DNA of 43,206 nucleotides, taken from positions 1-43,206 of the forward strand of contig CAZMJP010000003.1 in the NCBI GenBank assembly GCA_964566895.1, given 5' to 3'. This DNA comes from CAZMJP01 sp964566895 (GTDB lineage Bacteria > Patescibacteriota > Patescibacteriia > UBA2591 > UBA6264). This document shows, piece after piece, positions 24,817 through 32,758 of this stretch (the stretch's first letter is position 1; each line of letters starts with the position of its first letter). The position numbers were made by a program, and so were the translations under genes. The notes beneath the pieces were generated by a model, which saw nothing but the letters and a program-made list of their open reading frames with translations, had not been told where the DNA came from and did no database searches.

Positions 24817-26040
24817 TTACTCGTATCTCAGGGCCTCAATCGGATTGAGATTAGCGGCTTTACGCGCCGGATAATAACCGAAAATAATGCCAATGGCCGC
24901 CGAAACCCCGAAAGCCAAAAAAATAGACCAGGTGGTCACGGAAGTAGTTGTCCCGCTGAATTTCGTCACCAAAACCGAAGCCCCCCAACCTAAAATAATT
25001 CCGACAAGACCGCCGACAAAGGTCAGGGTGACGGATTCGGCTAAAAATTGAAAAGTTATATCCTTATTTTTTGCGCCCAGTGATTTACGCAAACCGATTT
25101 CCCTGGTTCTCTCGGTTACCGTGGTCAACATCATATTCATTATCCCAATGCCGCCGACAACCAAAGAAATACCGGCAATCGCTCCTAAAAGCAGGGTTAA
25201 AGTTTTGGAAACGTCAGACATTGTTTCCATAATGTCCACCTGATTCATAATATTGAAATCCGCATTTAAGGGGTCGGCGATATTGTGTCTTTTCAACAAT
25301 AAACTCGTAATCTCCTCTTGCACCAAAGACATAAAATTTTCTTTTTCAACCTGAATATTAATATCGCTCACCGAATCGCTGCCGGTCAAATAACGTTGAG
25401 TTGTGCTAAGGGGTAGATAAACAAGGTCGTCGGAACTGCCAAAGCCCGTCCCTCCTTTGGATTTTGTCACCCCGATGATTGTAAATTCCATTTTTTCAAT
25501 TTTAACTTTTTGTCCGACCGGATTCGCGCTCTCGCCGAATAAATCATCTCTGGTTGTCGGACCCAAAACCGCGACCTTCGAATTCTTGTCCACATTTTGG
25601 GCAGAAATAAAATTTCCCGTTTCTATCTCAATATTTTTTACTCTGGCATAATCGGGCGTGACGCCGCGAATGCTCGTGTTCGTATTATTACTTTTGAAGA
25701 CGACCTGCTTTCTTACGGAAACTTCCGGCGCCACGACTTCCACATAAGCGATTTCTTTGGCAATCGCCTCGGCGTCGGCAACCACTAAGGTGGTGGCTGA
25801 CCCCATACCGCCACGAACCTGCGACCCGACGCCCCTTTGCGACCCGGGCATTACCACAAGCAAATTCGAACCCAAAGATTGAATGTTTTTTGAGATGTCG
25901 CTTGTCGCCCCCTGACCAATAGCAACCATTGTCACCACCGAGCCAATACCAATCACAATACCTAAAACGGTCAAACCGGACCGGGCTTTGTTCGCCAAAA
26001 CCGCAAAAAACGTCTCTTCAATTAAATCAACAAGTAACAT
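24817..26040 (-). CDS. ABC transporter permease, MacB/FtsX type
   Basis: 407 residues with the MacB architecture minus the ATPase part: one N-terminal TM (about 18-42, KARSGLTVLGIVIGIGSVVT), a large MacB-like extracytoplasmic domain (about 45-275), then three TM helices (275-310, 328-350, 370-395) with the FtsX signature GGIGIMNMMLTTVTERTREI and GLRKSLGAKNKDI. The C-terminus reads PARKAANLNPIEALRYE, the canonical end of this family. Such permeases act mechanically, coupling cytoplasmic ATP hydrolysis to movements of the extracytoplasmic domain, to export peptides, lipids or toxins. It follows the ATPase and the HlyD-type adaptor, completing a MacA-MacB-like set. A heptamer array fills the gap to the ATPase gene. 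Confidence 0.94.
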   Translation of the reverse strand: MLLVDLIEETFFAVLANKARSGLTVLGIVIGIGSVVTMVAIGQGATSDISKNIQSLGSNLLVVMPGSQRGVGSQVRGGMGSATTLVVADAEAIAKEIAYVEVVAPEVSVRKQVVFKSNNTNTSIRGVTPDYARVKNIEIETGNFISAQNVDKNSKVAVLGPTTRDDLFGESANPVGQKVKIEKMEFTIIGVTKSKGGTGFGSSDDLVYLPLSTTQRYLTGSDSVSDINIQVEKENFMSLVQEEITSLLLKRHNIADPLNADFNIMNQVDIMETMSDVSKTLTLLLGAIAGISLVVGGIGIMNMMLTTVTERTREIGLRKSLGAKNKDITFQFLAESVTLTFVGGLVGIILGWGASVLVTKFSGTTTSVTTWSIFLAFGVSAAIGIIFGYYPARKAANLNPIEALRYE

Positions 26041-26060
26041 AAAAATCTACAATGAATTTT

Positions 26061-26102
26061 AGATTTAAGATTTAAAGTTTAAGGTTTAGAGTTTAAGGTT
26101 TT
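26061..26102 (-). repeat. Six AT-rich heptamers (AGGTTTA family)
   Basis: Six 7-bp units on the plus strand: AGATTTA, AGATTTA, AAGTTTA, AGGTTTA, GAGTTTA, AGGTTTT. The motif is the reverse complement of the TTAAACY array between parA and parB. It lies between ATPase and permease genes of the export cluster. Confidence 0.75.
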
Positions 26103-26116
26103 TTAACCTCTTCCCT

Positions 26117-26848
26117 CTATTCCCTGATTTCTCTGACCGTTTTGGAATAACGATTGGACGTGTCTTCAACAATCTCGCCGTCTTTAAGAGTAATCACCCT
26201 ACCTGTATGTTCGGCGATATACCGTTCGTGGGTAATTAAAACGATGGTTCGACCTTCTTTATTTAATTTTTTAAAAGTCTCCAAAACAATTTCTCCAGTC
26301 TTGCTGTCCAGGTTCCCGGTCGGCTCATCGGCTAAAATAATGCTCGGATTATTGACCAAAGCCCGGGCAATCGCCACTCTTTGCATTTGTCCTCCGGATA
26401 ACTGATTTGAAAGATGCTCAAAATGGGACTCATCAAACCCTACATCTCTTAGGGCTTTCTCGGCTATTTTCTGCCGCTTACTTCTAATCGTCTCGGCATA
26501 AACCAAGGGTAGAGAAACATTCCTTAAAACGGTCGCCCGGGGCAAAAGATTAAACGACTGAAAAATAAAGCCGATTTTATTCTTGCGAATATCGGCCAGT
26601 TGGTTATCGTTGAATTTAGAAACGTCATCGCCGTCCAATAAATATTCGCCGCTAGTTGGTGTATCCAATGCTCCCAAAATATGCATCAAAGTCGACTTAC
26701 CCGAACCAGACGCGCCGATAATGGCGACGAACTCCCCGTCCGTTATAGAAAAAGAAACGTCCTTAAGCGCTTTTGTTTCTATCTCCCGGCCCGTAGCGTC
26801 TGAATAGCCGCTCTTATAAATTTTTTTAATTCTCCGGCACTCAATCAT
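26117..26848 (-). CDS. ABC transporter ATP-binding protein, MacB/LolD type
   Basis: 243 residues. Walker A GASGSGKSTLMHILG (about 44-58), Q-loop FIFQSFNLLPRATVLRNV (about 92-110), signature LSGGQMQRVAIARALV (about 145-160), Walker B IILADEPTGNLDSKTGE (about 165-180) and the switch His of VLITHE. The spacing and the phrase LDTPTSGEY are typical of MacB/LolD/FtsE-like ATPases that drive FtsX-type permeases. The ATG at 26848 was preferred to an upstream TTG. It lies 8 bp after the stop of the adaptor gene and about 76 bp before the permease, hence a single operon. Confidence 0.96.
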   Translation of the reverse strand: MIECRRIKKIYKSGYSDATGREIETKALKDVSFSITDGEFVAIIGASGSGKSTLMHILGALDTPTSGEYLLDGDDVSKFNDNQLADIRKNKIGFIFQSFNLLPRATVLRNVSLPLVYAETIRSKRQKIAEKALRDVGFDESHFEHLSNQLSGGQMQRVAIARALVNNPSIILADEPTGNLDSKTGEIVLETFKKLNKEGRTIVLITHERYIAEHTGRVITLKDGEIVEDTSNRYSKTVREIRE

Positions 26849-26856
26849 ACCCAAAA

Positions 26857-28704
26857 TTAACGCATTATGCGCATAAATTCCATTCCTCCGCCCGACGGCA
26901 TACCGTTTCTCGAGCCGGAAGAAGATTTTCCCGACGATGAAGTTGACGAAGAAGAATTTTGTCCGGTAATGACCTGGGCGCCTTCTTCAATTCCGTCGAT
27001 TACTTCGCTAAATAAATCATTTGAAACGCCGACCCCAATCGGCTGACGTAAAACATTCCCCTCGTTCAAAATTTCCACGTATTGCATTTCGCCCTGCCCT
27101 TTAACGGCCGCATTGGGAACTAATAAAATATCCTGCCTGACATTGGTGATGACGCTCACTGAAGCGCTCATCCCGGGTTTTACTCTCTCATCTTGGGTAT
27201 CAAAAGCGACTTTAATATTATAGGTCACCACGCCCTGGGAAACCGCGCCGACAGTGTCAATTTCCACCACCTCTCCAGCAACGGTTAAATCCTCAGCTGC
27301 GTCAAAAGTTACGGTCGCTTTCTGTCCCACTTTAATCTGAGCCACATCAATCTCATTAAAAGAGGCCTTAACTATTTTTTGCGGCGTTATCAAAGTTAAA
27401 AGCGCCGTTCCCGAGGAAACCGAATCGTTTTCTTTCACCCCTATGTCGGCAACCACGCCGTCAAAAGAAGCCCTGATAAAATAATTGGCTAGATTTTTTT
27501 TCGCCTGCGCCAACGCATCTTCTTTTTGTTTAACGGTTATTTTTTGAGCGCGAATGTCAAGGTCGTCCGCTCCCGCCAATAAATCGGCCAATTTTTTTTC
27601 TTTTTCTTCCACGCTTCTCTCGGCCGCCGCCAAATCAAGCGGCTGTTCCTCCTGCATTTGCGTCAAATCTCTTTCGGCATTAATTAAAGCGTCTTGACTA
27701 TTTTTAATCGCTTGTTGGCGACTTAAAAGATTTGAATAATAAGTATTGATTTGAGTCAAATAACTGCTTAGACTTGATTGGTAAGCGCTGATAGTCGTCG
27801 GCGTTCTAAAGCCTTTTTTCTGAAGGTAATCAACCGCGTAGTCAATGACGTTTTTTTCACTCTTAATCGCCTGGGCAATCGCCTTTACTGTCTCTAAGGT
27901 CTCGCTTAAAAGAAGTTCAATTTCCGACTGGGAAGCATACCGACTTGTTTTTTTGTAACTCGCCAAATTTGGAGTGTATTTGGTTTCGGCGATTCCGTAA
28001 TCGTCTTTGGCGTCCTCAATTAAAGACGCCATCTGATCACTGCCGCTATAATCATAGCCTTCGTAAACGCCGACATTTAATTGATTTTTATTAATCGTAT
28101 CATCATAGAGGATTTCCCACAAAGCGGTCATCACGGTCGGGGCGTTAAAAAAAACGGTCTCCACGGTGTTAAAAGCGTCCTCATAACCACTAGTAACATC
28201 ATCAATGGCTTTTTGCTTTACTTGTAGAGCTTTTTGATAATTGTCTTTCTGATTGAGTTTCAATTTGGTCAAAGAATTCTTGGCTTGAGTCAGCGAATCT
28301 TCGGCTTGAAATACGGTTAATTCATCGGGTGGACTTAATAATTCTTCCAATTGAAGGTTTGCTGTTTCCAAACTTGTTTCGGCGTCGTCCATCGCTTTTT
28401 GGGCATCGGTGGTATCCAGGACAACAAGAATGTCGTTGGCTTTTACTGTTTGCCCCTGCTTTATTTCAATAGAGACAACATCTCCAGAAACCCCTTTTGG
28501 TTTGACGTCAATTTGGTTTAAGGCGTTAACCTGTCCGCTGCCGGAAACAGAAACAACCAACGTTCCCCTTCCAATTGTCGCGATTTCATAAGTGACCATT
28601 TCCTTATTTTTATTCTTAAGGGAACGATAAACAAAATAAGCGGCAACAACCAAAATAATAAAAATCAAAAAAACGATTTTTTTCTTTGATATTTTTTTAA
28701 GCAT
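26857..28704 (-). CDS. HlyD/MacA-type periplasmic adaptor (membrane fusion protein)
   Basis: 615 residues from the ATG at 28704 (a GTG at 28725 is possible). N-terminal TM (about 8-26). Lipoyl/barrel-sandwich half motifs VSVSGSGQVNALNQIDVKPK and GQTVKANDILVVLDT (about 50-100), then an unusually long coiled-coil/helical region (about 100-405), the second barrel half YFIRASFDGVVADIGVKEND, a beta-barrel domain (KVGQKATVTFDAAEDLTVAG) and membrane-proximal end. The tail is Ser-rich then Met/Gly-rich. CPR cells have a single membrane, so this protein cannot bridge to a TolC; it probably projects outward and works with the ATPase and permease that follow. The helical insertion is much longer than in Escherichia coli MacA. 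Confidence 0.93.
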   Translation of the reverse strand: MLKKISKKKIVFLIFIILVVAAYFVYRSLKNKNKEMVTYEIATIGRGTLVVSVSGSGQVNALNQIDVKPKGVSGDVVSIEIKQGQTVKANDILVVLDTTDAQKAMDDAETSLETANLQLEELLSPPDELTVFQAEDSLTQAKNSLTKLKLNQKDNYQKALQVKQKAIDDVTSGYEDAFNTVETVFFNAPTVMTALWEILYDDTINKNQLNVGVYEGYDYSGSDQMASLIEDAKDDYGIAETKYTPNLASYKKTSRYASQSEIELLLSETLETVKAIAQAIKSEKNVIDYAVDYLQKKGFRTPTTISAYQSSLSSYLTQINTYYSNLLSRQQAIKNSQDALINAERDLTQMQEEQPLDLAAAERSVEEKEKKLADLLAGADDLDIRAQKITVKQKEDALAQAKKNLANYFIRASFDGVVADIGVKENDSVSSGTALLTLITPQKIVKASFNEIDVAQIKVGQKATVTFDAAEDLTVAGEVVEIDTVGAVSQGVVTYNIKVAFDTQDERVKPGMSASVSVITNVRQDILLVPNAAVKGQGEMQYVEILNEGNVLRQPIGVGVSNDLFSEVIDGIEEGAQVITGQNSSSSTSSSGKSSSGSRNGMPSGGGMEFMRIMR

Positions 28705-28762
28705 AACGCAAATAATAAAATCCACTTAAATTAAAAGCCGGAACTCATCTCCTTTTCTGAAA

Positions 28763-29332
28763 TTAAAAAAACGGAATAAACGGTTTCGGAGCCGGGGCTG
28801 GAGGGACTGGAGGAATCGTCTTCTCTTCTCCGGGGTCAAAAAGACGAATAAGACGGGCTTCGATTTGCCCCTGTTCGTTCTGCGGACCAACAACAACGAC
28901 CTTGTTGTCAATTTTTAAATCAGCGGCTTTAATTTCTTTTCGGCCGGAAAGAATTTTTGTCGTCTCGGCTATTAAAACGATTCTTTCCATATCCCCCGCC
29001 CCCTTAACCACTAAACTGTCGCTGTTAATCTTAATAATTAAACCGAAAGTGCCGTGTCCGGAGATGAAACCTCCTTTGCCAAAATCGCGCCAATCTCCGA
29101 AGAATCCTCCTTTTGGTCCGGCAAAATTCCTGTGATAATTCTCGGCCCAACGGTAAGAAAATCCCGCCCTTTTTTCGCCGATAATTACGCCGATGCCGAA
29201 AATTAGAAAAACAACCGTGGCCGCCACTAAACCGACACCAACCCATTTAAAAACTTTGCACCAGACATCTCTTTGTTTTCTTTTTTCGGTCGTTCCGCCG
29301 TCCGACAATTTTTTTTCTTCATCTTTAACCAT
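28763..29332 (-). CDS. Membrane-anchored protein with DUF5666-like domain
   Basis: 189 residues from the ATG at 29332 (a longer frame from 29401 runs through a large hairpin and is rejected). A charged N-terminus (VKDEEKKLSDGG), one TM helix (about 30-52, VGVGLVAATVVFLIFGIGVI), an aromatic and Gly-rich segment (about 60-95), then a small beta domain: GTFGLIIKINSDSLVVKG, ERIVLIAETTKIL, LKIDNKVVVVGPQNEQGQIE, ARLIRLF. It ends in a Pro-rich tail. The domain resembles that of the last gene in the cluster. It is likely extracytoplasmic. It precedes the adaptor gene in the export operon. No catalytic residues are evident. Confidence 0.75.
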   Translation of the reverse strand: MVKDEEKKLSDGGTTEKRKQRDVWCKVFKWVGVGLVAATVVFLIFGIGVIIGEKRAGFSYRWAENYHRNFAGPKGGFFGDWRDFGKGGFISGHGTFGLIIKINSDSLVVKGAGDMERIVLIAETTKILSGRKEIKAADLKIDNKVVVVGPQNEQGQIEARLIRLFDPGEEKTIPPVPPAPAPKPFIPFF

Positions 29333-29352
29333 ATAATATAAAACAAAATTTA

Positions 29353-29398
29353 GCGGTTTGCCCCGTTCCGTTTCAGGACGCGGGACGGAGCAGACCGC
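29353..29398. repeat. Large near-perfect hairpin (18-bp stem)
   Basis: 29353-29370 pairs with 29381-29398 at 17 of 18 positions (two as G-T wobbles) around a 10-nt loop. GC-rich in an otherwise AT-rich gap between two genes of the export operon. No T-run follows, so it is more likely a dispersed palindromic repeat or a processing/stability hairpin than a terminator. Confidence 0.7.
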
Positions 29399-29421
29399 CA
29401 CATAATAAACTTAAGATATTG

Positions 29422-29937
29422 TTATCTGTTTAAACCACTGAATTGTGCGGCCCTTTCTTGAAGTTTCGCCACCACATCAGCGTCATTTGAAGTAATTGTT
29501 ATCTGCACTCCGTTCGCCAGATTAACCACCTCGTAATCGGTTTTATCGACAAAACCTTCGGGTCCGAAACCGCGTCTTTTTTGTCCACCAATTCCCGGAA
29601 AAGAACCAACCCGCCCCCTACCGCCTTCCGGCATACTCGCCTTCATTTCTTCTATTTTCGTTTTTCTTTGCTCCGGCGTCATCGTCTCCCATTCTTCCAT
29701 CCGTGTTTTTTGTTCTTTTATTTTTGCCTCTATTTCGGCTTTACGCTGGTCTAATTTCGCCCGCCATTCGGGCGAATCTTTTTCCAATTCGCTTAAATCG
29801 CAGCCGCCCCTAAAAAACCCCTCTATCCGCGTCTTTCCAAATGCGTTAACTTGATGGGCGTTAAAGATAACCCCGCCGACGATAAACGAAACGATAATTA
29901 ATAAAATAACGCCCGTTTTCTTTTTGTTAGTAAACAT
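29422..29937 (-). CDS. Secreted protein with charged coiled coil (possible periplasmic-sensor-like)
   Basis: 171 residues from the ATG at 29937. A signal anchor (about 8-31, TGVILLIIVSFIVGGVIF, ending VNAFG) is followed by a highly charged helical region (about 45-105: WRAKLDQRKAEIEAKIKEQK, TMTPEQRKTKIEEM), a Gly/Arg-rich linker and a compact C-terminal motif YEVVNLANGVQITITSNDAD with KLQERAAQF. The TPEQR box recalls Spy/CpxP-like proteins, and the C-terminal motif recalls small metal- or stress-related envelope proteins, but neither match is strong. It heads the genes between the sigma/membrane-protein pair and the exporter. A -10 box TATAAT at 30042-30047 and a structured 105-nt leader precede it. 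Confidence 0.7.
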   Translation of the reverse strand: MFTNKKKTGVILLIIVSFIVGGVIFNAHQVNAFGKTRIEGFFRGGCDLSELEKDSPEWRAKLDQRKAEIEAKIKEQKTRMEEWETMTPEQRKTKIEEMKASMPEGGRGRVGSFPGIGGQKRRGFGPEGFVDKTDYEVVNLANGVQITITSNDADVVAKLQERAAQFSGLNR

Positions 29938-29968
29938 ATATTTATAATCTTTAGCCCGCGTTCCCCCT

Positions 29969-30024
29969 GCGTAAATCAACATTTAGATTGGCGCCTATCG
30001 GCAGGCCTATGTGTCAATTTACGC
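29969..30024 (-). promoter_or_regulatory. Structured 5' leader upstream of the secreted coiled-coil protein
   Basis: GCGTAAAT (29969-29976) pairs with ATTTACGC (30017-30024); an inner GCCT/AGGC stem (29993-29996, 30003-30006) caps the hairpin, with partial pairing between. It lies between a TATAAT box (30042-30047, weak -35) and the ATG at 29937, so it would be in the mRNA leader. Could be a regulatory leader or an inserted palindromic repeat. Confidence 0.5.
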
Positions 30025-30088
30025 CGACAAGACAAGATAGTATTATAATATTTCCAAACTTTCTCGACCTTTGATTTTAATCAATTAG

Positions 30089-30517
30089 CTAACCCCCGTA
30101 TTTATGCGCCAAACAGCCGAATAAAAATCTCTTTTTATATAAAAACAACCGAAGCGTAAAAAGAAAAATTGCCAAACTTAATAAGACGGCCGTTATGCCC
30201 CCGATAGGCAGCGAATCGACAATAACCAAACCGAAATCGCGCCAAAGAGCGAAAAAAACGGTCAAATCATTGACCGCGGCCGAAATAAAATAAACAATGC
30301 CGGAATCCCTCGCCTGATTTATAAACAATATCCAGGAAAAAGGCACTGAAATAAAAGAAATAATCAAAAGAAATAAAAGTTCCAAAACCAATTTTCTTCT
30401 ATAGCGACTTTTTTGTTTTCTAATTTCAAAAGTAATCTTATCAAAAAGACCTTCCGGAGGTTCCGCAAGTTCCAACTGCGAAAAAAATTCATCTATTTTC
30501 ACTTGACCCGTACCCAT
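30089..30517 (-). CDS. Two-TM membrane protein, candidate anti-sigma factor
   Basis: 142 residues. A short N-terminal cytoplasmic part with the amphipathic stretch LELAEPPEGLFDKITFEIRK (about 16-35), then a TM helix (about 44-66), a loop, a second TM (about 100-125) and a basic tail. The N-terminal phrase P-E-G-L-x-D-x-I is common in membrane proteins encoded next to ECF sigma genes in CPR genomes. It has no recognisable zinc-binding anti-sigma (ZAS) His-x3-Cys-x2-Cys motif. Position directly after the sigma gene (63 bp gap) is the main reason for the anti-sigma proposal; this is inference from context. Confidence 0.7.
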   Translation of the reverse strand: MGTGQVKIDEFFSQLELAEPPEGLFDKITFEIRKQKSRYRRKLVLELLFLLIISFISVPFSWILFINQARDSGIVYFISAAVNDLTVFFALWRDFGLVIVDSLPIGGITAVLLSLAIFLFTLRLFLYKKRFLFGCLAHKYGG

Positions 30518-30580
30518 ATAATATTAATACGATTAAACAAGTTGTTTTGGTTCACCCCGACAAGGACTTTAGAGTAGGGT

Positions 30581-31153
30581 TCACTTATTTTGGAAAATTT
30601 TCTTTAAAACCTCTGTCCCCCGCCGATAACGGGTTTTAACTGTATCAATAGGTTCTTTTAAAATTTCGGCTATTTCGCAAAAAGTAAAAGAATACCTCTG
30701 CCGAAGAATCAAAACTAAACGATAAGGAGGTGGAAGTTTTTTTATTGCTTTACCTAACATCTCGGAGATATCCGCTCTCTCCGCCAATTCGTCGGGAAGC
30801 GGAGAAGGGTCAATTAACGTCTCGCTTAATATATTTTTACCTTCTTCGGTATCAAACATAGAAAAAACAATCGGTTTTTTCTTTTTTAACCAGTCGAAAC
30901 AAGTATTTTTGGCAATGGAAAAAATCCAGGTCTTAAAATTTCTATTCCGGTCAAATTTTCTAAAATTGCGCCAAATCTTTATAAAAACATCTTGGGTAAT
31001 ATCTTCCGTGTCTTGAGAATTGCTTACATATTGATAAACAAAATTGTAAATAGGTTTTAAATATCGTTTAATTAAAATCTCCAGCGACTTTTCCTCGCCC
31101 TTAAAATAGCTTTCTATAAGCTCTTGGTCGGATTGCTGATTAAAATAGTCCAT
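30581..31153 (-). CDS. ECF-type RNA polymerase sigma factor
   Basis: 190 residues. Region 2 (about 8-85): QELIESYFKGEEKSLEILIK, YLKPIYNFVYQYV, DITQDVFIKIWRNFRKFD, NFKTWIFSIAKNTCFDWL. Region 4 (about 125-185): LPPPYRLVLILRQRYSFTFC, EIAEILKEPIDTVKTRYRRG. No region 3 or 1, so ECF class. The ATG at 31153 has GGAG 10 nt upstream and lies just after the stop of the preceding gene; a TTG at 31177 inside that gene is less likely. Followed by a putative membrane anti-sigma gene and the envelope/export genes, which are the probable regulon. A broken paralogue lies at 34571-34848. Confidence 0.94.
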   Translation of the reverse strand: MDYFNQQSDQELIESYFKGEEKSLEILIKRYLKPIYNFVYQYVSNSQDTEDITQDVFIKIWRNFRKFDRNRNFKTWIFSIAKNTCFDWLKKKKPIVFSMFDTEEGKNILSETLIDPSPLPDELAERADISEMLGKAIKKLPPPYRLVLILRQRYSFTFCEIAEILKEPIDTVKTRYRRGTEVLKKIFQNK

Positions 31154-31157
31154 AAAA

Positions 31158-32612
31158 TTATTTCTCCGAAGAAACAAACTCCTTTGTTTTTGGCCAGAAG
31201 ATTCTAACCAAACTTCGCGGATAATTCAATAAATATAAATTAAATTGTTTTTTGAATCGTGAATAACCGCGCCAAGATTTCGGGTCGCCCCTTCTCCAGA
31301 CGATGCCGAAATTCAAAAATCTGATTTTTTTCTCCAAACAATATTGATGCCAATAATCGATCAACCCGACGCCGACCGACGTTCTTCCCGCCTCGCGGTC
31401 AATAAAAGAAATCAAATGATTTGACTGGGAAATATCTTCATAATCAACCACGACTAAAGCGCCGATAATCTTTTTTGAATTCGTCTCTCGTCCGGCGAAA
31501 ATACTGATTTTATCCGGATGAAACTTAAAATGATGCTCCAAAATCTTTAAAAAACCTTGACGCAAAATCCACCCCAACGGCTTCACTTTCTGGTAAATCT
31601 CCTTAAATTCCGGATAGTCAATTTTCTCAATTCTATGATTTTGGTCCTTCAACCATTTTCTTCTGTGCCTTTGGGCGTGTCCATCCCAATCTTTAAAATA
31701 CTGCTGATTATTGTTTAAATAAATAATCCCGCTCTGACGAGGCTTGCCGACCAAATAATTTCTATGCCAACCCTTGGGTTTGCCCGTCTTGGTCAATGGC
31801 TGCCAACTGACAATCTTCAACCCGCTTATCTCTCCGGTTCTCGGTTCTTCGTCCCCAAAATAATTTTCAAAACAAATCGGGCCGATTCGACGCTTAACCG
31901 CGAAATTGCAGCCGCTAACAACAAATTGCTTTCGCTCCGGCTGATAAGCAATTGCCTTTAAATAATCTAATGATTGTTCCCTAAATAAAAATCCTTTGGG
32001 CAAGGGGTCGCCGACTTTACCCTGCCCAAAATGCCGATAAATCGCCATTTTGTTGGCCCAATATCGCAAGCCTAACTCTTGAAAAAAATAACGGCCAAAA
32101 ATCGGTCTTAATGTTTTCTCGTCTAAATAAAAATTAACCAATAAATACCCGTTTTTATTTAAAATCTTTTGGATGTCCTCAATGAAATCTTCTGATTTCA
32201 GAACCTCAGCCGGCGTTTTACCTTTAAAAAGGTCAACTAAGATAACGTCAAATTTCTGTTCCAGGCCGCCTATTACTTTAACTGCGTCTTCCAAAATTAT
32301 CTTTATTTTTTCTGTTTTTCTTAAATAAGTTTTTTTGGCTATCTCAACCATTACCGGGTCGTGTTCAATAGCAATAATCTCAACCTGACCAAAGCGCTTT
32401 CTGATTCCTTTAATTACTCCGCCGCCTCCCAAACCTAAAAGCAAAACGCTCTTAATTTTAATCCCGCCCGACACTCTTTTCAACACCTTGCGCCATAAGT
32501 TATTAACATAAACTCCGGATTGGTAACAACCGCCGGCTTTTATGGCATACCGCCCAAAAAATTTTTTGACCGTTATCGGTCCGTTCTTTTTTGAATTATA
32601 TATTTGTTTCAT
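31158..32612 (-). CDS. Spermidine-synthase-like methyltransferase fused to a FemAB/GNAT-like domain
   Basis: 484 residues in two parts. Residues about 1-215: a Rossmann-fold domain like spermidine synthase or its methyltransferase relatives, with motif I SVLLLGLGGGGVIKGI, acidic IEHDPVMVEIA, EDAVKVI and ILVDLFKG. It lacks the clear polyamine-site tyrosines I would want for true SpeE. Residues about 250-480: an acyltransferase-like domain, with SIFAGRETNSKKIIGALVVV and GLIDYWHQYCLEKKIRFLNF followed by GYSRFKKQFN, which recalls the FemAB/GNAT ending (DFGG...G...FK..FG). The function is unknown; modification of an amine or a cell-wall/lipid substrate is a guess. It is the first gene before the sigma factor; stop and sigma start are 4 bp apart, so they are coexpressed. 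Confidence 0.8.
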   Translation of the reverse strand: MKQIYNSKKNGPITVKKFFGRYAIKAGGCYQSGVYVNNLWRKVLKRVSGGIKIKSVLLLGLGGGGVIKGIRKRFGQVEIIAIEHDPVMVEIAKKTYLRKTEKIKIILEDAVKVIGGLEQKFDVILVDLFKGKTPAEVLKSEDFIEDIQKILNKNGYLLVNFYLDEKTLRPIFGRYFFQELGLRYWANKMAIYRHFGQGKVGDPLPKGFLFREQSLDYLKAIAYQPERKQFVVSGCNFAVKRRIGPICFENYFGDEEPRTGEISGLKIVSWQPLTKTGKPKGWHRNYLVGKPRQSGIIYLNNNQQYFKDWDGHAQRHRRKWLKDQNHRIEKIDYPEFKEIYQKVKPLGWILRQGFLKILEHHFKFHPDKISIFAGRETNSKKIIGALVVVDYEDISQSNHLISFIDREAGRTSVGVGLIDYWHQYCLEKKIRFLNFGIVWRRGDPKSWRGYSRFKKQFNLYLLNYPRSLVRIFWPKTKEFVSSEK

Positions 32613-32680
32613 AATTTTCTCTTAAAGATAATCTTTAATAAAGATTACCAAAAAACATCTGAAAAATCAAGAAGACCGTC

Positions 32681-32721
32681 TTGACAAATTTTCACAAGTC
32701 TTAATAATAGTCTTAATAATA
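32681..32721 (+). promoter_or_regulatory. lysC promoter with duplicated 12-bp -10 region
   Basis: Plus strand: TTGACA at 32681-32686, then AT-rich -10 candidates (AATAAT, ATAATA or TAATAG at 16-18 bp). GTCTTAATAATA occurs twice in perfect tandem (32698-32709, 32710-32721), duplicating the -10 candidate. The inverted repeat TCAAGA/TCTTGA (32667-32672, 32679-32684) overlaps the -35 box and could be an operator. Confidence 0.6.
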
Positions 32722-32758
32722 AAAGGCACATTACAACAAAACAAAAAAAAGGAGAAAA

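Noticed and set aside
28726..28911. 61-codon Arg-rich frame at the end of the DUF5666-like gene
   Set aside because: It overlaps the 3' end of the 189-residue gene in another frame on the same strand and looks like a compositional by-product.
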